From Methylobacterium terricola (GTDB lineage Bacteria; Pseudomonadota; Alphaproteobacteria; Rhizobiales; Beijerinckiaceae), in assembly GCF_006151805.1 (NCBI RefSeq), contig NZ_VDDA01000001.1, positions 685,794-749,793 of the forward strand: 64,000 nt of DNA, written 5' to 3'. This document shows, one piece after another, positions 1 to 11,290 of the stretch. How positions within the stretch are numbered: the stretch's first letter is position 1; the number at the start of each line of letters is the position of its first letter. The notes beneath the pieces are model-generated. The model was not told where the DNA came from. It saw only the letters and a list, made by a program, of their open reading frames with translations, and searched no databases. A program made the translations under genes and the position numbers.

Positions 1-537
1 GCCGGCGCTGGTCGCCATAGGGCAGGGCGCCCGCCGGATCGTCGGCGCGGTGCATCAGGTGGATGCGCTCCAGCCAGTCCTTGGCCCGCTCGACCGCCGC
101 CTTCTCGGCCCGGCGATAGGCCGGCAGGCCGAGGAGCCCCGCGATGGTGAAGCCGGAGGCCAGCATCAGCGGGTTGTGCTGCGCCACCAGCAGGTTCTCC
201 AGCACGGTCATGCCGGTGAACAGGCGGATGTTCTGGAAGGTGCGGGCGACCCGCGCGTTCCGGTTCACCGCGTAGCCCGGCAGCTGCTCGAGCAGGAACT
301 CGGCGCCGTCGCGGTGGCGCAGGGTCATCATGCCTTCGGTCGGCTTGTAGAAGCCGGTGATGCAGTTGAAGACCGTGGTCTTGCCGGCGCCGTTCGGGCC
401 GATCAGCGCGGTGATGTCGCCGCGGCCGACCCGGAACGACAGGTCGTTGACGGCGACGAGGCCGCCGAAGCGCATGGTGACGTGGTCGACCGTCAGGACC
501 GGATCGGCCATGCGGGGGGAGGCGAAAGAGGAAGACA

Positions 538-538
<1 letters not shown>
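1..538 (-). CDS. livG: LivG-type ABC transporter ATPase, 3' end cut by window edge
   Basis: This is the cytoplasmic ATPase of a branched-chain-amino-acid-type (LIV/HAAT) importer and powers LivH-LivM. The first 179 codons are present. They include the Walker A motif GPNGAGKTT at about residues 47-55 and the Q-loop segment FQNIRLF near residue 117. The signature and Walker B regions lie beyond base 1. The ATG overlaps the livM stop as TGATG, so the two are translationally coupled. The LIV family carries aliphatic amino acids but also amides, urea and aromatic acids, so the substrate cannot be read from the sequence. A livF partner would be expected just outside the window. Confidence 0.93.
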
Positions 539-1955
<1,417 letters not shown>

Positions 1956-1956
<1 letters not shown>

Positions 1957-2876
1957 CAGACCTTCTCGACCTCGGGCCGGCCGAGGATGCCGGACGGCAT
2001 GAAGATGAGCACGATGGCGAGGATCGAGAACGCCGCCACGTCCTTGTATTCGATGGAGAAATACGCCGACCAGAAGGTCTCGACGAGGCCGATGAGGAGG
2101 CCGCCGAGCACCGCGCCGGGCAGGCTGCCGATGCCGCCGAGGACCGCCGCCGTGAAGGCCTTGACGCCGGGGGTGAAGCCGTCGGCGAAGGACACGACGC
2201 CATAATACAGGAGGTACATCGTGCCGGCGACCGCCGCCAGCGCCGCGCCCAGCACGAAGGTCAGCGAGATCGTGCGGTCGACGTCGATGCCCAGAAGTGC
2301 CGCCATCTTGCGGTCCTGCTCGCAGGCGCGCTGCGCCCGTCCGAGCGGCGTCTTCTGCACCAGGTACCAGAACCCGGCGAGCAGCACGACCGTCGTCAGC
2401 ATGATGATGATCTGCTTGTAGGAGAGCGCGACGGCATAGCCGTTCTCGCCGGTCCACAGGGTGATCACCTCGCGCATCATCGGCGGGGTCGGCTTGTTGC
2501 GGGCGTCCTGCACCACCTGGACGAAGTTCGACAGGAAGATGGAGACGCCGATCGCCGAGATCAGCGGCGCCAGGCGGAACGAGCCGCGCAACGGCCGGTA
2601 GGCCACGCGCTCGATCGCCCAGCCCCACAGGGCGGTCAGCACCATCGCGCAGATCAGGACGATCAGCAGGGCCAACGCGATCGACGAGATGCCGAGCCAG
2701 GTCGTGACGATCAGGAAGGTGATCAGTGCGATGAAGGCCGAGAGCATGAATACGTCGCCATGGGCGAAGTTGATCATGCCGATAATGCCGAACACCATCG
2801 TGTAACCGATGGCGATGAGGCCGTAGATCGACCCCAGCGTCAGCCCATTGATGAGCTGCTGCGCGAAGACCTCCAT
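1956..2876 (-). CDS. livH: LivH-type ABC transporter permease
   Basis: Second inner-membrane permease of the LIV importer, 306 residues, the usual length. The N-terminus [19 protein letters not shown] and the motif [16 protein letters not shown] are typical of LivH. The ATG at 2876 was chosen because it begins the conserved domain and has GGAG about 12 bases upstream. An upstream in-frame extension to 2987 has no family similarity. It is the first gene of the minus-strand livH-livM-livG transcript. It is divergent from coxG with 221 bp between, so the importer and the cox-like enzyme could be co-regulated. That link is inference. Confidence 0.93.
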
Positions 2877-3097
2877 GCGGTCACGTTCTCCGTTCGCGGG
2901 CCTGTGACCCGTGCCTCCCTGGCCGCGCCCCGTCATCCGGGTGTCACGGCCATCCCTTGCGACGAGGCTTAGCAAGCACCGCACCACTCGACAATCCGCC
3001 GTTGCCGGGCGGGTGCGCGAAAGACCGTCTGGCCCTGCGGCAATCGCTCCGCTAGCCTCGCGGCGACGCCGATTTCCAATGACGGGGGAGCGCCGCG

Positions 3098-3574
3098 ATG
3101 GCGATGACGATGACCGGCGAGGTCGTGCTGCCGGCCGACCAGCAGACCGTGTGGGAGAAGCTGAACGATCCCGAGGTGCTCAAGCGCTGCATCCCGGGCT
3201 GCGAGAGCCTCGAGAAGGTTGGGGACAACGAGCTCCAGGCATCGGCCAAGATCGCGGTCGGGCCGGTGAAGGCGACGTTCAAGGGCAAGGTGACGCTCAC
3301 CGATATCGACCCGCCGAACGGCTACCGCATCACCGGCGAGGGCCAAGGCGGCGTCGCCGGCTTCGCCAAGGGTGGGGCGGTGGTGCGGCTGGAGCCCGCC
3401 GAGGGCGGCCAGACCAAGATGACCTACGACGTCGAGGCCAGCGTCGGCGGCAAGATCGCCCAGCTCGGCGGCCGGCTGATCAACGGCGTGGCGAAGAAAT
3501 ACGCCGACAATTTCTTCGACACGTTCGCCAAGGAGGTTCAGGGCGACGCCGCGGGCGAGTCCTCGGCCGCCTGA
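3098..3574 (+). CDS. coxG: CoxG family SRPBCC-fold protein
   Basis: 158-residue member of the CoxG family (SRPBCC/START fold), found in most cox and related molybdenum hydroxylase clusters. In Oligotropha, CoxG helps recruit CO dehydrogenase to the membrane. The N-terminus [20 protein letters not shown], the CIPGCESLE segment near residue 33 and the helix ending [16 protein letters not shown] match the family. The C-terminal membrane anchor of the longer CoxG proteins is absent: the chain ends in a polar Ala/Ser tail. It is the first plus-strand gene of the cluster and is separated from coxS by 258 bp, so it may have its own promoter. Confidence 0.85.
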   Translation: MAMTMTGEVVLPADQQTVWEKLNDPEVLKRCIPGCESLEKVGDNELQASAKIAVGPVKATFKGKVTLTDIDPPNGYRITGEGQGGVAGFAKGGAVVRLEPAEGGQTKMTYDVEASVGGKIAQLGGRLINGVAKKYADNFFDTFAKEVQGDAAGESSAA

Positions 3575-3704
3575 GCGGGCCTTCGATCGCCCGCGATCAA
3601 CTTGCTGCGAGGCGAATGGGCAGGATGCCGGAAACCGGGCGAAAACGGCCGGTTTCCGCGCCAAAAAGTCGGCGCGCCGCGCCTTGACCGGCGCTTCAGG
3701 CCGG

Positions 3705-3733
3705 TTGACACTCGAATTCGAGCGATTCCAGAA
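3705..3733 (+). promoter_or_regulatory. candidate promoter with 12-bp palindrome upstream of coxS
   Basis: TTGACA at 3705-3710 is a perfect -35 element. It is followed directly by the perfect palindrome CTCGAATTCGAG (3711-3722), which would sit in the spacer where a repressor or activator could act. The position matching a 17-bp spacer (3728-3733) reads CCAGAA, a poor -10, so a regulated or non-sigma70 promoter is possible. It lies about 100 bp before the coxS start. This is an inference from pattern only. Confidence 0.35.
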
Positions 3734-3832
3734 AGGCAGGCCGGCCCGGCCACCACGAGCGACAGGGTCCGACGGACAGGACCCGCGGGTCTTCGGCCAA
3801 GAAGCCTTTGGGCCAGGAGGAGGACGTCACCC

Positions 3833-4327
3833 ATGAGCACTGTCAGCCTGACGGTGAACGGTAAGGCCGTGACCGCCGACATCGATCCGCGCACGCTGCT
3901 GGTGCAGTACCTGCGCGAGACCCTTCGCCTCACCGGCACCCATGTCGGCTGCGACACCAGCCAGTGCGGGGCCTGCGTCGTCCATCTCGACGGCGAGGCG
4001 GTCAAGGCCTGCACCGTGCTGGCCGTGCAGTGCGACGGCCGCTCCGTCACCACCATCGAGGGTCTGGCCTCCGGCGGCGAACTGCACCCGATGCAGGCGG
4101 CCTTCCGCGAGCATCACGGGCTCCAGTGCGGCTACTGCACCCCCGGCATGATCATGACCGCCGTCGACCTGGTGCGCCGCAAGGGGAGCGCCCTCGACGA
4201 GCAGACCATCCGGCACGAGCTGGAGGGCAACATCTGCCGCTGCACCGGCTACCACAACATCGTGAAGGCGATTGCGTCAGGCGCCGAGAACATGGCGGCC
4301 GAGCCGCAGAAGGTCGCGGCGGAGTAG
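3833..4327 (+). CDS. coxS: CoxS, small 2Fe-2S subunit of a molybdenum hydroxylase
   Basis: Iron-sulfur subunit of a xanthine oxidase family enzyme, passing electrons from the molybdenum site in CoxL to the FAD in CoxM. It has 164 residues. Eight cysteines are in the family pattern: Cys40, Cys45, Cys48 and Cys60 for the plant-ferredoxin-type cluster, and Cys99, Cys102, Cys135 and Cys137 for the second cluster. The ATG at 3833 has a strong AGGAGG at 3815-3822. The frame is open further upstream, but with no conserved sequence. The subunit order here is S-L-M rather than the M-S-L of Oligotropha. A repeat element separates it from coxL. Confidence 0.95.
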   Translation: MSTVSLTVNGKAVTADIDPRTLLVQYLRETLRLTGTHVGCDTSQCGACVVHLDGEAVKACTVLAVQCDGRSVTTIEGLASGGELHPMQAAFREHHGLQCGYCTPGMIMTAVDLVRRKGSALDEQTIRHELEGNICRCTGYHNIVKAIASGAENMAAEPQKVAAE

Positions 4328-4336
4328 CGGAACGCC

Positions 4337-4513
4337 CAACCCTCCCCCGTCTGCGGGGGAGGGTGCCCCACGGAGTGGGGCGGGAGAGGGGCAGCGCGGC
4401 GCTGGTCCAGTGAGTGCCCGTCAGCGCGGTTCACTCCTTTCCGGAAGCGTCGTCCCCCTCTCCCGACCCGGCCTCACGGCCGGGCCACCCTCCCCGGCAG
4501 AGGGGGGAGGGTT
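4337..4513 (+). repeat. MITE-like palindromic element between coxS and coxL (copy 1)
   Basis: About 177 bp bounded by inverted ends: AACCCTCCCCCGTCTGC at the left and GCAGAGGGGGGAGGGTT at the right, 16 of 17 positions complementary. Each end also folds on itself, for example CCCTCCCCC/GGGGGAGGG at the left. The interior keeps a CTTTCCGGAA block that recurs in copy 2 at 7843-8014. There is no open frame. It fills most of the 313-bp gap between coxS and coxL, which holds nothing else I recognise apart from the coxL ribosome binding site. Confidence 0.75.
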
Positions 4514-4640
4514 CACGACCTGCGCCACACCAAGAAATCGTCCGCGCCATCCGGACCAAGAAGACCACGCCACCAGACCGAGGCCGGCCTCGAACCCCGA
4601 CGCGCCGGCCCGCGAGGCCAGATCCGGGAGAGACACGCAT

Positions 4641-7010
4641 ATGACCGCCACCGGCATCGGCGCCTCGGTGCGCCGCAAGGAAGACCAGCGCTTCATCACC
4701 GGCAAGGGCCGCTACGTCGACGACTACAACCGTCCGGGTCAGGCCTATGCCTATTTCCTGCGCTCGCCCCACGCCCATGCCACGATCCGCGGCATCGATA
4801 CGGCGGCGGCCGCGGCGATGCCCGGGGTGGTCGGCATCCTGACCGGCGAGGACCTGGCGGCCGACAAGGTCGGCGGCCTGATCTGCGGCTGGATGATCCA
4901 TTCCAAGGACGGCACGCCGATGAAGGCCGGGGCGCATCCGGCGCTCGCGCAGGGCAAGGTGCGCTATGTCGGCGACCACGTCGCGGTGGTGATCGCCGAG
5001 ACCCTGGCCCAGGCCAAGGACGCCGCCGAGGCGATCAGCGTCGATTACGACCTGCTCCCGGCGGTGGTCGAGACCGCCAAGGCGGCGGGTGCCGGCACGG
5101 TGGTCCACGACGTCGCCCCCGACAACACCGTCTTCAACTGGCATCTCGGCAACCAGTCCGACGTCGACGCGGCCTTCGCCCGGGCGGCGCACGTCACCAA
5201 GCTCGACATCGTCAACAACCGCCTGGTGCCGAACCCGATCGAGCCCCGCGCGGCGGTCGGCGAGTACGACGAGGCCGAGGAGGCCTTCACCCTCTACACC
5301 ACGAGCCAGAACCCGCACGTCGCCCGCCTCGTGCTCTCGGCCTTCATCGGCATCGCGCCGGAGAACAAGCTGCGGGTGGTGGCGCCGGATGTCGGCGGCG
5401 GCTTCGGCTCGAAGATCTTCATCTACGCCGAGGAGACGGTCTGCGTCTGGGCGGCGAAGAAGGTCGGCCGGCCGGTGAAGTGGACCAGCGACCGCACCGA
5501 GGCGTTCCTGTGCGATGCCCACGGCCGCGACCACGTCACCCATGCCGAGCTCGCGATGGACGAGGGCGGCAAGATTCTGGCGCTCAAGGTCCACACCATC
5601 GCCAATCTCGGCGCCTATCTCTCGACCTTCTCGTCGTCGGTGCCGACCTATCTCTACGCGCCGCTCCTGTCGGGCCAGTACAACATTCCGGCGATCTATT
5701 GCGAGGTGGATGGGGTCTACACCAACACCGCGCCGGTCGACGCCTATCGCGGGGCCGGGCGGCCGGAGGCGACCTTCGTCATCGAGCGGCTGGTCGAGGT
5801 CGCGGCGCGCGAGCTGAACCAGGACCCGTCGAAGTTCCGGCGCAAGAACTACGTCAAGAGCTTCCCGCACCAGACTCCCGTCATCATGATGTATGACGGC
5901 GGCGACTATTCCGCCTCCCTCGACAAGGCGCTGGAGATCGCCGACCACAAGGGCTTCGCCCGCCGCCGGCGCGAGAGTGCCCGCAACGGCAAGCTCCGCG
6001 GCATCGGCTTCTCGTCCTACATCGAGGCCTGCGGCATCGCCCCGTCGCAGGCGGTGGGGTCGCTCGGCGCCGGGGTGGGCTTGTGGGAATCGGCCGAGGT
6101 GCGGGTGAACCCGACCGGCTCGATCGAGGTGCTGACCGGCTCGCACAGCCATGGCCAGGGCCACGAGACCACCTTCGCCCAGCTCGTCTCCGACCGGCTC
6201 GGCGTGCCGATCGAGAGCGTCACGATCGTGCATGGCGACACCGACAAGGTGCAATTCGGCATGGGCACCTACGGCTCGCGCTCCGGCGCGGTCGGCATGT
6301 CGGCCATCGCCAAGGCGATCGACAAGGTGGTGGCCAAGGGCCGCAAGGTCGCGGCCTACGCGCTCGAAGCCGGCGAGGACGACATCGAGTTCAAGGACGG
6401 CCGCTTCTCGGTCGCCGGCACCGACAAGTCGCTGGCGTTCGGGGAAGTGGCGCTGCAAGCCTACGTCGCCCACAAGTTCAGCGGCGCGCAGCTCGAGCCG
6501 GGCCTGAAGGAGGGGGCGTTCTACGATCCCACCAACTTCACCTTCCCGGCCGGGATGCACATCTGCGAGCTCGAGGTCGATCCGGATACCGGCGTCGTCA
6601 CCATCGAGAAGTTCACGGCGGTCGATGATTTCGGCAACGTCATCAATCCGATGATCGTGGAAGGCCAGGTCCATGGCGGCATCGCGCAGGGCGTCGGCCA
6701 GGCGCTGTTCGAGGGCGCGCTCTACGATTCCGACGGCCAGCTCGTCACCGCGAGCTTCATGGATTACCGCATGCCGCGGGCAGCCGACCTGCCCTCGTTC
6801 GAGGTCGGCATGACGGTCACGCCGTGCCCGTCGAACCCGCTCGGCATCAAGGGCTGCGGCGAGGCCGGCGCCATCGCGGCCCCGGCCGCCGTGATGAACG
6901 CGCTCACCGACGCGCTCGGCCACGAGAATATCGCGATGCCGGCGACGCCGCTGGCGGTGTGGCGGGCGGCGCAAGCCAGCCCCCACCTGCGCCCGGAAGC
7001 CGCCGAATAA
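4641..7010 (+). CDS. coxL: CoxL-like large molybdopterin subunit, form II
   Basis: Catalytic subunit of a molybdenum hydroxylase, 789 residues, carrying the molybdopterin cytosine dinucleotide cofactor. The conserved features include GGGFGSK near residue 255, the loop AYRGAGR at residues 368-374, and the C-terminal GCGEAGAI segment whose Glu is the expected catalytic base. Form I CoxL, the proven CO dehydrogenase, has AYXCSFR with the copper-binding Cys. Here Gly371 stands in that place, so this is form II, whose substrates are mostly unknown. The ATG at 4641 has GGGAGAG eight bases upstream. coxM follows after 19 bp. Confidence 0.93.
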   Translation: MTATGIGASVRRKEDQRFITGKGRYVDDYNRPGQAYAYFLRSPHAHATIRGIDTAAAAAMPGVVGILTGEDLAADKVGGLICGWMIHSKDGTPMKAGAHPALAQGKVRYVGDHVAVVIAETLAQAKDAAEAISVDYDLLPAVVETAKAAGAGTVVHDVAPDNTVFNWHLGNQSDVDAAFARAAHVTKLDIVNNRLVPNPIEPRAAVGEYDEAEEAFTLYTTSQNPHVARLVLSAFIGIAPENKLRVVAPDVGGGFGSKIFIYAEETVCVWAAKKVGRPVKWTSDRTEAFLCDAHGRDHVTHAELAMDEGGKILALKVHTIANLGAYLSTFSSSVPTYLYAPLLSGQYNIPAIYCEVDGVYTNTAPVDAYRGAGRPEATFVIERLVEVAARELNQDPSKFRRKNYVKSFPHQTPVIMMYDGGDYSASLDKALEIADHKGFARRRRESARNGKLRGIGFSSYIEACGIAPSQAVGSLGAGVGLWESAEVRVNPTGSIEVLTGSHSHGQGHETTFAQLVSDRLGVPIESVTIVHGDTDKVQFGMGTYGSRSGAVGMSAIAKAIDKVVAKGRKVAAYALEAGEDDIEFKDGRFSVAGTDKSLAFGEVALQAYVAHKFSGAQLEPGLKEGAFYDPTNFTFPAGMHICELEVDPDTGVVTIEKFTAVDDFGNVINPMIVEGQVHGGIAQGVGQALFEGALYDSDGQLVTASFMDYRMPRAADLPSFEVGMTVTPCPSNPLGIKGCGEAGAIAAPAAVMNALTDALGHENIAMPATPLAVWRAAQASPHLRPEAAE

Positions 7011-7029
7011 GATCAGTCTGGAGAGCCCC

Positions 7030-7830
7030 ATGTACGCTTTCGCCTATCACCAGCCGACCAGCCTCAAGGAAGCCGTGAGCCTGCTCGCCGGCGAGGACGC
7101 CAAGCTCGTCGCCGGCGGTCACACCCTGATCCCGACGATGAAGCAGCGGCTGGCTGCCCCCGGCACGCTGATCGACCTCGGCAAGGTGCCGGATCTCGTC
7201 GGCATCGAGCGCAGCCCGCGCTCGATCACCATCGGCGCCATGACCACCCACGGCGCGGTGGCCGATTCGACCGACGTGCAGGAGGCGATTCCCGCGCTGG
7301 CCGAACTCGCGGCGCTGATCGGCGACCCGGCGGTGCGCCACCGCGGCACGATCGGCGGCTCGGTCGCCAACAACGATCCGGCGGCGGATTACCCGGCGGC
7401 GTGTCTCGCGCTGGGTGCCACGATCAGCACCAACAAGCGCAAGCTCAGCGCGGAGGAGTACTTCACCGGCCTGTTCGAGACGGCGCTGGAAGAGGGCGAG
7501 ATCGTCACCGGCGTGTCGTTCCCGATCCCCCACAAGGCGGCCTACGAGAAGTTCCGCAACCCGGCCTCGCGCTACGCCCTCGTCGGCGTGTTCGTCGCCA
7601 AGCGCCCGAGCGACATCCGGGTGACGGTGACGGGGGCAGGGTCGAACGGCGTGTTCCGCTGGACCGAGGCCGAGGAGGCCCTGGGGAAGCGCTTCGCCGC
7701 GAAGTCGCTGGAGGGGATGTCGCCGGCGGCGGACGGGCTCAACAGCGACATCCATGCCGACGCGGCCTATCGCGCCCACCTGATCGGCGTGATGGCGCGC
7801 CGCGCCGTGCAGAAGGCGGCGGATCGCTAG
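7030..7830 (+). CDS. coxM: CoxM, FAD-binding medium subunit of a molybdenum hydroxylase
   Basis: FAD subunit of the enzyme, 266 residues, which passes electrons on to the acceptor. The two FAD pyrophosphate-binding motifs are present: AGGHTLIP at residues 28-35 and TIGGSVANNDPAAD at residues 107-120. The C-terminal CO_deh_flav_C region follows from about residue 175. Length and domain order are normal for the family. It starts 19 bp after coxL and is surely cotranscribed with it. A second palindromic repeat lies between its stop and coxD. Confidence 0.94.
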   Translation: MYAFAYHQPTSLKEAVSLLAGEDAKLVAGGHTLIPTMKQRLAAPGTLIDLGKVPDLVGIERSPRSITIGAMTTHGAVADSTDVQEAIPALAELAALIGDPAVRHRGTIGGSVANNDPAADYPAACLALGATISTNKRKLSAEEYFTGLFETALEEGEIVTGVSFPIPHKAAYEKFRNPASRYALVGVFVAKRPSDIRVTVTGAGSNGVFRWTEAEEALGKRFAAKSLEGMSPAADGLNSDIHADAAYRAHLIGVMARRAVQKAADR

Positions 7831-7842
7831 GACGCGACGCTC

Positions 7843-8014
7843 AACCCTCCCCCCTCTGCGGGGGAGGGTGTCCGGCGGAGCCGGGCGGGAGCGGGGCAGC
7901 ACGACGCCGATCCAGGGATCTGCCTTCATGAGGGCCGCGACCTTTCCGGAAACGTGGTTCCCTCTCCCGAACCCTGCCGACGCCAAGGCAAGCTTCCCCG
8001 CGGAGGGGTAGGGA
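7843..8014 (+). repeat. MITE-like palindromic element between coxM and coxD (copy 2)
   Basis: About 172 bp similar to the element at 4337-4513. The left end AACCCTCCCCCCTCTGCGG is nearly identical, a GGCGGGAGCGGGGCAGC block matches, and CTTTCCGGAA recurs in the middle. The right end, GCGGAGGGGTAGGG, is more diverged from a perfect inverted end. It has no open frame. Two copies flank coxL-coxM about 3.5 kb apart in the same orientation, so recombination between them could delete both genes. Confidence 0.7.
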
Positions 8015-8103
8015 CTGGATCGGCGCCGCTCCGCTCCAATATCAAAGCCGTGAACGCCCCCGGCGGACGCCACCCACGCCTTGCGAGAAGCCCCCTCCGC
8101 CGA

Positions 8104-9021
8104 ATGACCCTGTCTCCGTCGACCCTCCCCACCTCCATCGACGCCACCCAGGCGCTGCTCACTTCGGCCGGCTACGTCGCCGACCGGGCGCTGTCCACCG
8201 TGGTGTTCCTGTCGCTCAAGCTGCAGCGGCCGCTCTTCCTCGAAGGCGAGGCCGGGGTCGGCAAGACCGAGATCGCCAAGGTGCTGGCGAAGTCCCTCGG
8301 GCGGCCGCTGATCCGGCTGCAATGCTACGAGGGGCTCGACGTCGCGGCCGCGGTCTACGAGTGGAACTATGCCGGCCAGATGATGGCGATCCGCCTCGCC
8401 GAGGCCGGCGGCGCCGTCGATCGCGAGCGGCTGGAATCGGAGCTGTTCTCCGAGCGCTACCTGATCCGCCGGCCGCTGCTCCAGGCGCTGGAGCCCGGCG
8501 CGGGCGGCGCCCCGGTGCTGCTGATCGACGAGCTCGACCGCACCGACGAGGCCTTCGAGGCCTTCCTGCTCGAAGTGCTGTCCGATTTCCAGGTCACGAT
8601 TCCCGAACTCGGTACGATCCGCGCGCCCGAGCCGCCGCTGGTGATCCTGACCTCGAACCGCACCCGCGAGATCCACGACGCGTTGAAGCGCCGCTGCCTC
8701 TATCACTGGGTCGATTACCCGGACGCGGAGCGCGAGTTGCAGATCCTGCGCACCCGGCTGCCCCACGCACCCGAGGCCCTGTCGCGGGACGTGGTCGCCT
8801 TCGTGCAGGCGATCCGCAAGGAAGACCTGTTCAAGGCGCCGGGCGTCGCCGAGACGCTGGATTGGGCGACCGCCCTGGTCGAGCTCGACGCCGTCGCCCT
8901 CGACCCGACGCTGGTCATCGACACGCTCGGCGTGCTGCTGAAGTACCAGGACGACATCCAGGCGATGCAGGGCGGGCGGGCGAAGGCGCTGCTCGACGAG
9001 GTGCGGTCCTCCGCCGGATGA
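8104..9021 (+). CDS. coxD: CoxD, MoxR-family AAA+ ATPase
   Basis: AAA+ chaperone of the MoxR/CoxD type, 305 residues. In Oligotropha, CoxD is needed to mature the metal site of CO dehydrogenase. Walker A GEAGVGKT lies at residues 48-55, Walker B VLLIDEL at about 138-144, and the sensor region LVILTSNRTREIHDALKRRC follows. The ATG at 8104 starts the family region; the frame is open earlier, but that part lies in the repeat element. The stop overlaps the coxE start (ATGA), the usual partner pairing of MoxR ATPase and VWA protein. Confidence 0.93.
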   Translation: MTLSPSTLPTSIDATQALLTSAGYVADRALSTVVFLSLKLQRPLFLEGEAGVGKTEIAKVLAKSLGRPLIRLQCYEGLDVAAAVYEWNYAGQMMAIRLAEAGGAVDRERLESELFSERYLIRRPLLQALEPGAGGAPVLLIDELDRTDEAFEAFLLEVLSDFQVTIPELGTIRAPEPPLVILTSNRTREIHDALKRRCLYHWVDYPDAERELQILRTRLPHAPEALSRDVVAFVQAIRKEDLFKAPGVAETLDWATALVELDAVALDPTLVIDTLGVLLKYQDDIQAMQGGRAKALLDEVRSSAG

Positions 9022-10226
9022 GCGAGAGCCCCGCAGGCTCCGGCCGGCTTCCCGACAACATCGCGTATTTCGCGAGGGCCTTGCGTGCCGCCGGCGTCCC
9101 GGTCGGGCCCGGCGACGTGCTCGATGCCGTCGCGGCGGTCGAGGCCGCCGGCATCGGCACCCGCGAGGATTTCTACTGGACGCTGCACGCCGTTCTGGTG
9201 CGCCGGCGCGAGCACTCGACCCTGTTCGCCGAGGCGTTCCGACTGTTCTGGCGCAGGCGCGACCTCATCGAGAAAATGATCGCCCAGATGTCGCCGGTCG
9301 CCCCCGACAAGGCGCCGCCGAAACCGCCCAATGCCGGGGCGCTCAGGGTGCAGGACGCCCTGTCGCCGAAGACCGAGCGGCCCAAGCCCAAGATCACCGA
9401 GGAAGACCTCACGACCGTCACCCTGTCGGTGTCGCAAGCCGAGGTGCTGAAGGGCAAGGACTTCGCCCAGATGAGCGCGGAGGAGGTGGCGCAGGCCCGC
9501 CGCCTCATCGCGAGCCTCCGGCTCCCCGACGACGCCACCCGGACCCGGCGGTTCGAGCCGCGGCCGCGTGGGCGCATCGACCCGCGCCGCAGCTTCCAGC
9601 GCACCGTGCGGGCCGGCGGCGCCATCGACCTCGCCTTCCGGGCGCCGCGGGAGCGGCCGCCGCCGATCGTGGCGCTCTGCGACATCTCCGGGTCGATGGC
9701 GGAGTATTCCCGCCTGTTCCTGCACTTCCTGCACGCCCTCTCCGAGCAGCGCCGGGTGCACAGCTTCGTCTTCGCGACGCGGCTCACCAACATCACCCGG
9801 GAGCTGACCCGGCGCGACCCCGACGAGGCGCTGACCCGGGCCAGCGCCCGGGCCCAGGATTGGGAAGGCGGCACCCGCATCGCCGAGGCCCTGCACCTGT
9901 TCAACCGGCACTGGTCGCGCCGGGTGCTCGGCGGCGGCGCGGTGGTGCTGCTGTTCACCGATGGGCTCGAGCGCGAGGTGACGCCGGAGCTGACCCACGA
10001 GATGGACCGGCTGCGGCGCTCGTGCCGGCGCCTCGTCTGGCTCAATCCGCTGCTGCGCTTCGAGGGTTTCTCGGCGCGGGCCAGCGGCATCCGGGCGATG
10101 CTGCCGCATGTCGACGATTTCCGGCCGATCCACAGCCTGTCGGCGATGGCCGATCTCTGCCGCGCGCTCGGCGCGCACCAGCCGCGCGGGCGCGAGCCGA
10201 AGGCGTGGTTGCGCGAGGCCGGCTGA
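9018..10226 (+). CDS. coxE: CoxE, VWA-domain partner of CoxD
   Basis: 402-residue protein with a C-terminal von Willebrand A domain. The metal-ion-dependent adhesion site DISGSM is at residues 222-227, with the later conserved segments GGTRIAEAL and LLFTDGLERE. The N-terminal ~200 residues are the CoxE-specific part, including a charged stretch near residue 125. CoxE acts with the MoxR ATPase CoxD in maturing the molybdenum enzyme. The start overlaps the coxD stop by four bases (ATGA). The next gene starts 45 bp downstream. Confidence 0.92.
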   Translation: MSESPAGSGRLPDNIAYFARALRAAGVPVGPGDVLDAVAAVEAAGIGTREDFYWTLHAVLVRRREHSTLFAEAFRLFWRRRDLIEKMIAQMSPVAPDKAPPKPPNAGALRVQDALSPKTERPKPKITEEDLTTVTLSVSQAEVLKGKDFAQMSAEEVAQARRLIASLRLPDDATRTRRFEPRPRGRIDPRRSFQRTVRAGGAIDLAFRAPRERPPPIVALCDISGSMAEYSRLFLHFLHALSEQRRVHSFVFATRLTNITRELTRRDPDEALTRASARAQDWEGGTRIAEALHLFNRHWSRRVLGGGAVVLLFTDGLEREVTPELTHEMDRLRRSCRRLVWLNPLLRFEGFSARASGIRAMLPHVDDFRPIHSLSAMADLCRALGAHQPRGREPKAWLREAG

Positions 10227-10271
10227 CACCTACTTCTGTAGGGGGCTAACACCCCTGGAGACGCTTGCCCG

Positions 10272-10591
<320 letters not shown>

Positions 10592-10595
<4 letters not shown>

Positions 10596-11290
10596 AGCTC
10601 GACCTCCTGCGGGACATGAACCGGGAGCGCGCCGCCCGCCGCGCCGTCATCCTGGTCACCGACACCGCCGACGGCACCCAGCGCCTGGTGCGCGAGGCTC
10701 AAGCCCAGGGCGATCCGCTGGCCGCCGAACTCCTCGCCCGCTTTCGCTCCGGCAAGAGCGGGGTCGTCGAGGCCGACGGGCGCTCGCTGTTCCTCACCGT
10801 CCAGGTTCCGCCGCCGCGCCTCGTGGTGATCGGCGCGGTCCATATCAGCCAGGCGCTCGCCCCGATGGCGACGCTGACCGAGCTCGACGTCGCGATCATC
10901 GATCCGCGCACCGCCTTCGCGACGCCGGAGCGCTTCCCCGACGTGCCGCTCCTGGCGCTGTGGCCCGACGACGCCCTGACGCAGTTGCCGCCGCTCGACC
11001 GCTACACCGCCGTCGCGGCCCTCACCCACGACCCGAAGATCGACGATCCGGCGCTGATCGCCGCGCTGAGGGCTGAGTGCTTCTATGTCGGGGCGCTCGG
11101 CTCTCGGAAGACGCATGGTAAGCGCGTCGAGCGGTTGACTGTCGCCGGGCTGGGCCCGGAGCAGATCGCCCGCATCGCCGCGCCGATCGGCCTCGATATC
11201 GGCGCGGTCAGTCCGGCCGAGATCGCGGTCTCGGTGCTGGCGCAGGTGATCGCGTCCCTGCGCCAGGACCGCCGCCGGGCTTCCGCATGA
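10592..11290 (+). CDS. XdhC family protein, C-terminal Rossmann half
   Basis: 232 residues with the XdhC_C Rossmann fold: the nucleotide-binding stretch RLVVIGAVHISQALAPMA lies at about residues 76-93. The C-terminus has the conserved YVGALGSRKTH and GLDIGAVSPAEIAVSV motifs. It probably completes the cofactor-insertion factor with the preceding small protein. The GTG start overlaps the preceding stop (GTGA), and its stop overlaps the next start (ATGA). The first ~70 residues, with FRSGKSGVVEADG, match the middle of full-length XdhC proteins, so nothing seems lost. Confidence 0.87.

Noticed and set aside
4641..7010. CoxL as a form I carbon monoxide dehydrogenase
   Set aside because: The AYXCSFR motif with the copper-binding cysteine is absent; the loop reads AYRGAGR.
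4431..7031. 866-codon open frame on the strand opposite coxL
   Set aside because: It mirrors the coxL codons, has Arg/His/Asp-rich low-complexity translation and no domain; it is an effect of high GC in third positions.
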